A DNA stretch of 10,069 bases from Phialocephala subalpina (taxonomy: Eukaryota > Ascomycota > Leotiomycetes > Helotiales > Mollisiaceae): positions 519,483 to 529,551 of the forward strand of contig FJOG01000031.1 in assembly GCA_900073065.1 (NCBI GenBank), in the 5' to 3' direction. The notes beneath the pieces are model-generated. The model had not been told where the DNA came from, did no database searches, and saw only the letters and a program-made list of their open reading frames with translations. Of this stretch, positions 8,452 to 10,069 are shown one piece after another. Position 1 is the stretch's first letter, and each line of letters begins with the position of its first letter. The position numbers were made by a program, and so were the translations under genes.

Positions 8452-8851
8452 TTAGTGACTTACGTAAGGACGATTAATAACCCTAAGAATCGCCATAATT
8501 AAGGGCTATAATCAACTAATAATATAATCGCGATTATAATAACCCTTATTTGATTTTCTTTTTTTAATTATATTTGCGAGTATTCTTACGAGCTTTTTCC
8601 CTGCGATTTTATTACTTTACGGTTATCTCTAAGTTTATAAGCCCTCGAGCACTAAATTCCCTGCGAGTTTACGAGTTTACAATTAACTTCCATTCGATTT
8701 TACGACCGATTTATAACCTCTTAATTAAGCCAATCGAACTTATAAGCTAGCACCTTATCTATTATACCTTTACTTTGAGAGTATCCTCTATAAGCTTATA
8801 TTTCATTGCCTATTTCCACTCTTTTTATTTACTTCGATTTTATGATTCTCG

Positions 8852-8878
8852 ATTAACCAATTAACCAACCAATTAACC
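8852..8878 (+). repeat. short ATTAACCA tandem repeat
   Basis: ATTAACCA, ATTAACCA, ACCA, ATTAACC in succession. Simple repeat in the internal region, with CpA retained. Confidence 0.6.
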
Positions 8879-8930
8879 TCTTTTCTCGACCTACCCTTTT
8901 CTTCTAGCTTTAATAGCTACGCTCTTTTGA

Positions 8931-8940
8931 CTATATATAA
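8931..8940 (+). promoter_or_regulatory. possible TATA box after a CT-rich tract
   Basis: CTATATATAA follows pyrimidine-rich sequence (8878-8928) and precedes more CT runs, a layout common in fungal core promoters. No gene follows that I can recognise, so it could be chance or a relic of a captured host segment. Confidence 0.25.
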
Positions 8941-9248
8941 ACCTTTTTTCCCTTTTATTCTATAAGCGTTTAATCGTATATTTATATTACTATTAATATT
9001 ACAAAAAGAGATTATTAGGCTTAATGATATAAACCCTATAATAAAGGGAAATTATAAGCTAAACACGCTAATTTGGCTAAAGTAACTTATAATATTATAT
9101 ATGGGCATTATTCCCCATTAGAAGCTATAATACTAGGCAAAGCCTTATCATATAAAAGAAAACTCTGCCAGCTATTAATTATAAAGTAAAGGGCTTTCTG
9201 GAGATACGAATACATACTTTTAATTAGATAAAAGGAGGAGAGTCACGT

Positions 9249-9265
9249 GTGCTCGGGACGAGCAC
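9249..9265 (+). other. strong hairpin near the 3' end of the small element
   Basis: GTGCTCG pairs perfectly with CGAGCAC around GGA, a 7-bp GC-rich stem, about 20 bases before the right LTR. It may be a 3' packaging or processing signal, or a relic; function is unknown. Confidence 0.55.
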
Positions 9266-9272
9266 TACATAT

Positions 9273-9282
9273 GGGGGGACGA
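9273..9282 (+). promoter_or_regulatory. candidate polypurine tract of the small element
   Basis: GGGGGGACGA lies directly before the right LTR start at 9284, with only one non-purine. A second purine run AAAAGGAGGAGAG is at 9230-9242. This placement supports reading 9284-9433 as a 3' LTR. Confidence 0.5.
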
Positions 9283-9283
9283 T

Positions 9284-9433
9284 TATAGCAAGGCAAAATG
9301 GCAAGGCGGTATATCACGTGGTTTAATGAGAATATATTAAGAGATTTAGCATCTTATATTCTTAGTTCTTTAGGCAGCTTTTTACGTAATTCGCAAATAC
9401 TAGAATTAACTCCAAGAGGTTTACCCCTTTATA
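9284..9433 (+). repeat. right LTR (copy B) of the small element
   Basis: 150 bases starting TATAGCAAGGCAAAATGG and ending CCCCTTTATA. Contains TATCACGTGG and the shared TATA-like block. It resembles copy C (9918-10066) more closely than copy A in its first 45 bases. Confidence 0.75.
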
Positions 9434-9437
9434 CTAA
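9433..9437. other. right target-site duplication of the small LTR element (ACTAA)
   Basis: Partner of ACTAG at 8240-8244. Its first base may also be the final A of the LTR. Confidence 0.6.
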
Positions 9438-9917
9438 TTATCCGAGGATATACTTTAAAAACTAATAATATAAATACGATATTATTAAGTTTAATAGAAT
9501 TATTAATAACTTTAATTATTATTTATAAAATAATTTCCTTATTAATTTACTCGGAAATTAATTTATCTCGAATAATCTCGTAAGTTCGTTATAATAACGC
9601 ATAATATTTTTTTATTTTTCTTATATTATTATAAGTTTTAATGGGTATTTCTTTGATTTGAATTATTATTAATTTCGTATATTATTAAAATTTTATAAAC
9701 AAAAAGTTTTTTTTAGCGTTATATATAATATAATCAAGTAATTCTTAATATATATTAATTTAATATACGCGAAGAATATCCCATACGTTTTTTATAAATA
9801 TATCCTTTAAAAATCTCGTAATTTAAAAAGTTATAAATAAGTTAATTACTTGTAAAATCGGTCGATTATCTAAGTATAAAACGTTAATAATAACCAAGTA
9901 ATTAAATTCGTAATTAT
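9434..9917 (-). pseudogene. Copia-2 fragment: integrase catalytic core, RIP-degraded
   Basis: Minus strand, read from 9917 to 9434, in one frame. It starts NNYEFNYLVIINVLYLDNRP, where the first catalytic Asp is Asn (complement of 9883-9885). VINLFITFQITRFLKD follows, then DYIIYNAKKNFL with the second Asp as Asn (9718-9720). NNIRKIKKYYALL carries Lys at the Glu site (9610-9612). Spacings are 55 codons between the first two sites and 35 residues between the second and third, identical to Copia-1. RTYEIIRDKLISE, NNSIKLNNIVFILLVFKVYP lead to the junction, where the small LTR element interrupts before T-S-K-N-A resumes at 8244. The HHCC module upstream is cut off by the LTR at 9918. All three catalytic residues are lost. 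Confidence 0.9.
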
Positions 9918-10066
9918 TATGGCAAGGCAAAATAATAGGGCGGTATATCACGTGGTTTAATAAGGATATATTAAGAGATTTAGTATTTTATATTTTAGTT
10001 CTTTAGGTAGTTTTCTATGTAGTTCGCAAATATTAAAATTAATTCTAAAAGGTTTACTCCTTTATA
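9918..10066 (+). repeat. third LTR copy (C) of the same small family, at the right edge
   Basis: 149 bases, TATGGCAAGGCAAAATAAT to CTCCTTTATA, aligning along its whole length to copy B with mainly transitions and small length changes. More heavily RIPed than A or B. It interrupts the Copia-2 integrase just before the catalytic core. The three bases after it (TTA) equal the start of the internal region after copy A, so it may be the 5' LTR of another element, but three bases cannot separate that from a solo LTR. Confidence 0.75.
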
Positions 10067-10069
10067 TTA

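Larger units (their letters stand above)
8452..9283 (+). other. internal region of the small LTR element, no recognisable gene
   Basis: Less RIP-like than its surroundings: CpA and TpG are commoner and pyrimidine-rich runs are kept. It holds a pair of similar words (TTCCCTGCGA at 8597 and 8657), ATTAACCA repeats at 8852-8878, a CT-rich stretch with CTATATATAA at 8931-8940, and a strong hairpin at 9249-9265. After AATG at 9023-9026 several short open stretches can be read, but none resembles a family I know. No primer-binding site was identified after the LTR (TTAGTGACTTACG). Confidence 0.55.
8245..9433 (+). mobile_element. small non-autonomous LTR retrotransposon inserted in Copia-2 integrase
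   Basis: About 1.19 kb bounded by related direct repeats (8245-8451 and 9284-9433) whose last 104 bases align without gaps. A G/purine run lies just before the right repeat, and a target duplication sits outside. The internal 832 bases show no gag-pol, even allowing for RIP stops. This fits a TRIM or short LARD-type element moved by enzymes from another Copia. The left LTR has about 57 extra bases, which is odd for a pair that should have been identical at insertion. Orientation is taken from the purine tract and the TATA-like boxes in the LTRs. Confidence 0.7.

Noticed and set aside
8595..9283. Host gene downstream of the TATA-like box at 8931
   Set aside because: Short open stretches exist after 9024, but none is long or similar to a known family in any frame, even with RIP stops ignored, and the region lies within an LTR-bounded insertion.
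8245..10066. CRISPR-like or satellite array from the three similar repeats
   Set aside because: The three copies are 104-207 bases, unevenly spaced, with LTR features and target duplications. They are LTRs and not a spaced array.
1..10069. Idea that the organism uses a code in which TAA/TAG mean Gln
   Set aside because: Nearly all stops read as Gln, which mimics ciliate-type recoding, but Trp sites also became stops, catalytic Asp/Glu/His/Cys are replaced by transition products, and LTR differences are all transitions. RIP explains all of this at once.

Overview
The window is a stack of dead LTR retrotransposons in an AT-rich block, typical of a filamentous ascomycete (Pezizomycotina) that uses repeat-induced point mutation (RIP). 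CpA and TpG are scarce, TpA is abundant and CpG is kept. Reading frames are broken almost only by TAA/TAG where Gln is expected (some TAG/TGA where Trp is expected), and the two LTRs of the largest element differ only by transitions. I see no host gene, RNA gene, CRISPR array or new defence or metabolic system. The species cannot be named from the sequence.

Layout. (1) The oldest layer is a Ty1/Copia element on the minus strand, here called Copia-2, cut into three pieces: 9917 to 9434 (integrase core), 8244 to about 7036 (integrase C-terminus and first two thirds of RT) and 690 to 1 (RT active-site motif, RT end, RNase H), running off the left edge. Each piece keeps one frame, and they join in order. 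(2) A nearly complete plus-strand Ty1/Copia element, Copia-1 (about 691-7035), with 231-base LTRs, lies exactly in the RT active-site motif of Copia-2. Its gag, protease, integrase, RT and RNase H lie in a single frame (1665-6512). (3) A short non-autonomous LTR element of about 1.2 kb (8245-9433) sits in the Copia-2 integrase and has no recognisable gag-pol. (4) A third LTR of that same small family begins at 9918, again inside the Copia-2 integrase, and reaches the right edge.

How it fits together. Copia-2 landed first, then at least three insertions hit it, two bounded by visible target duplications. RIP then mutated everything by C-to-T/G-to-A changes: integrase DDE residues, the protease DTG, the Gag zinc knuckle and RNase H acidic residues are replaced by Asn, Lys or Tyr, as expected for that chemistry. 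The main value of the region is as a clear record of nested transposition and RIP, plus the small non-autonomous LTR family and several intact RNA-type hairpins.
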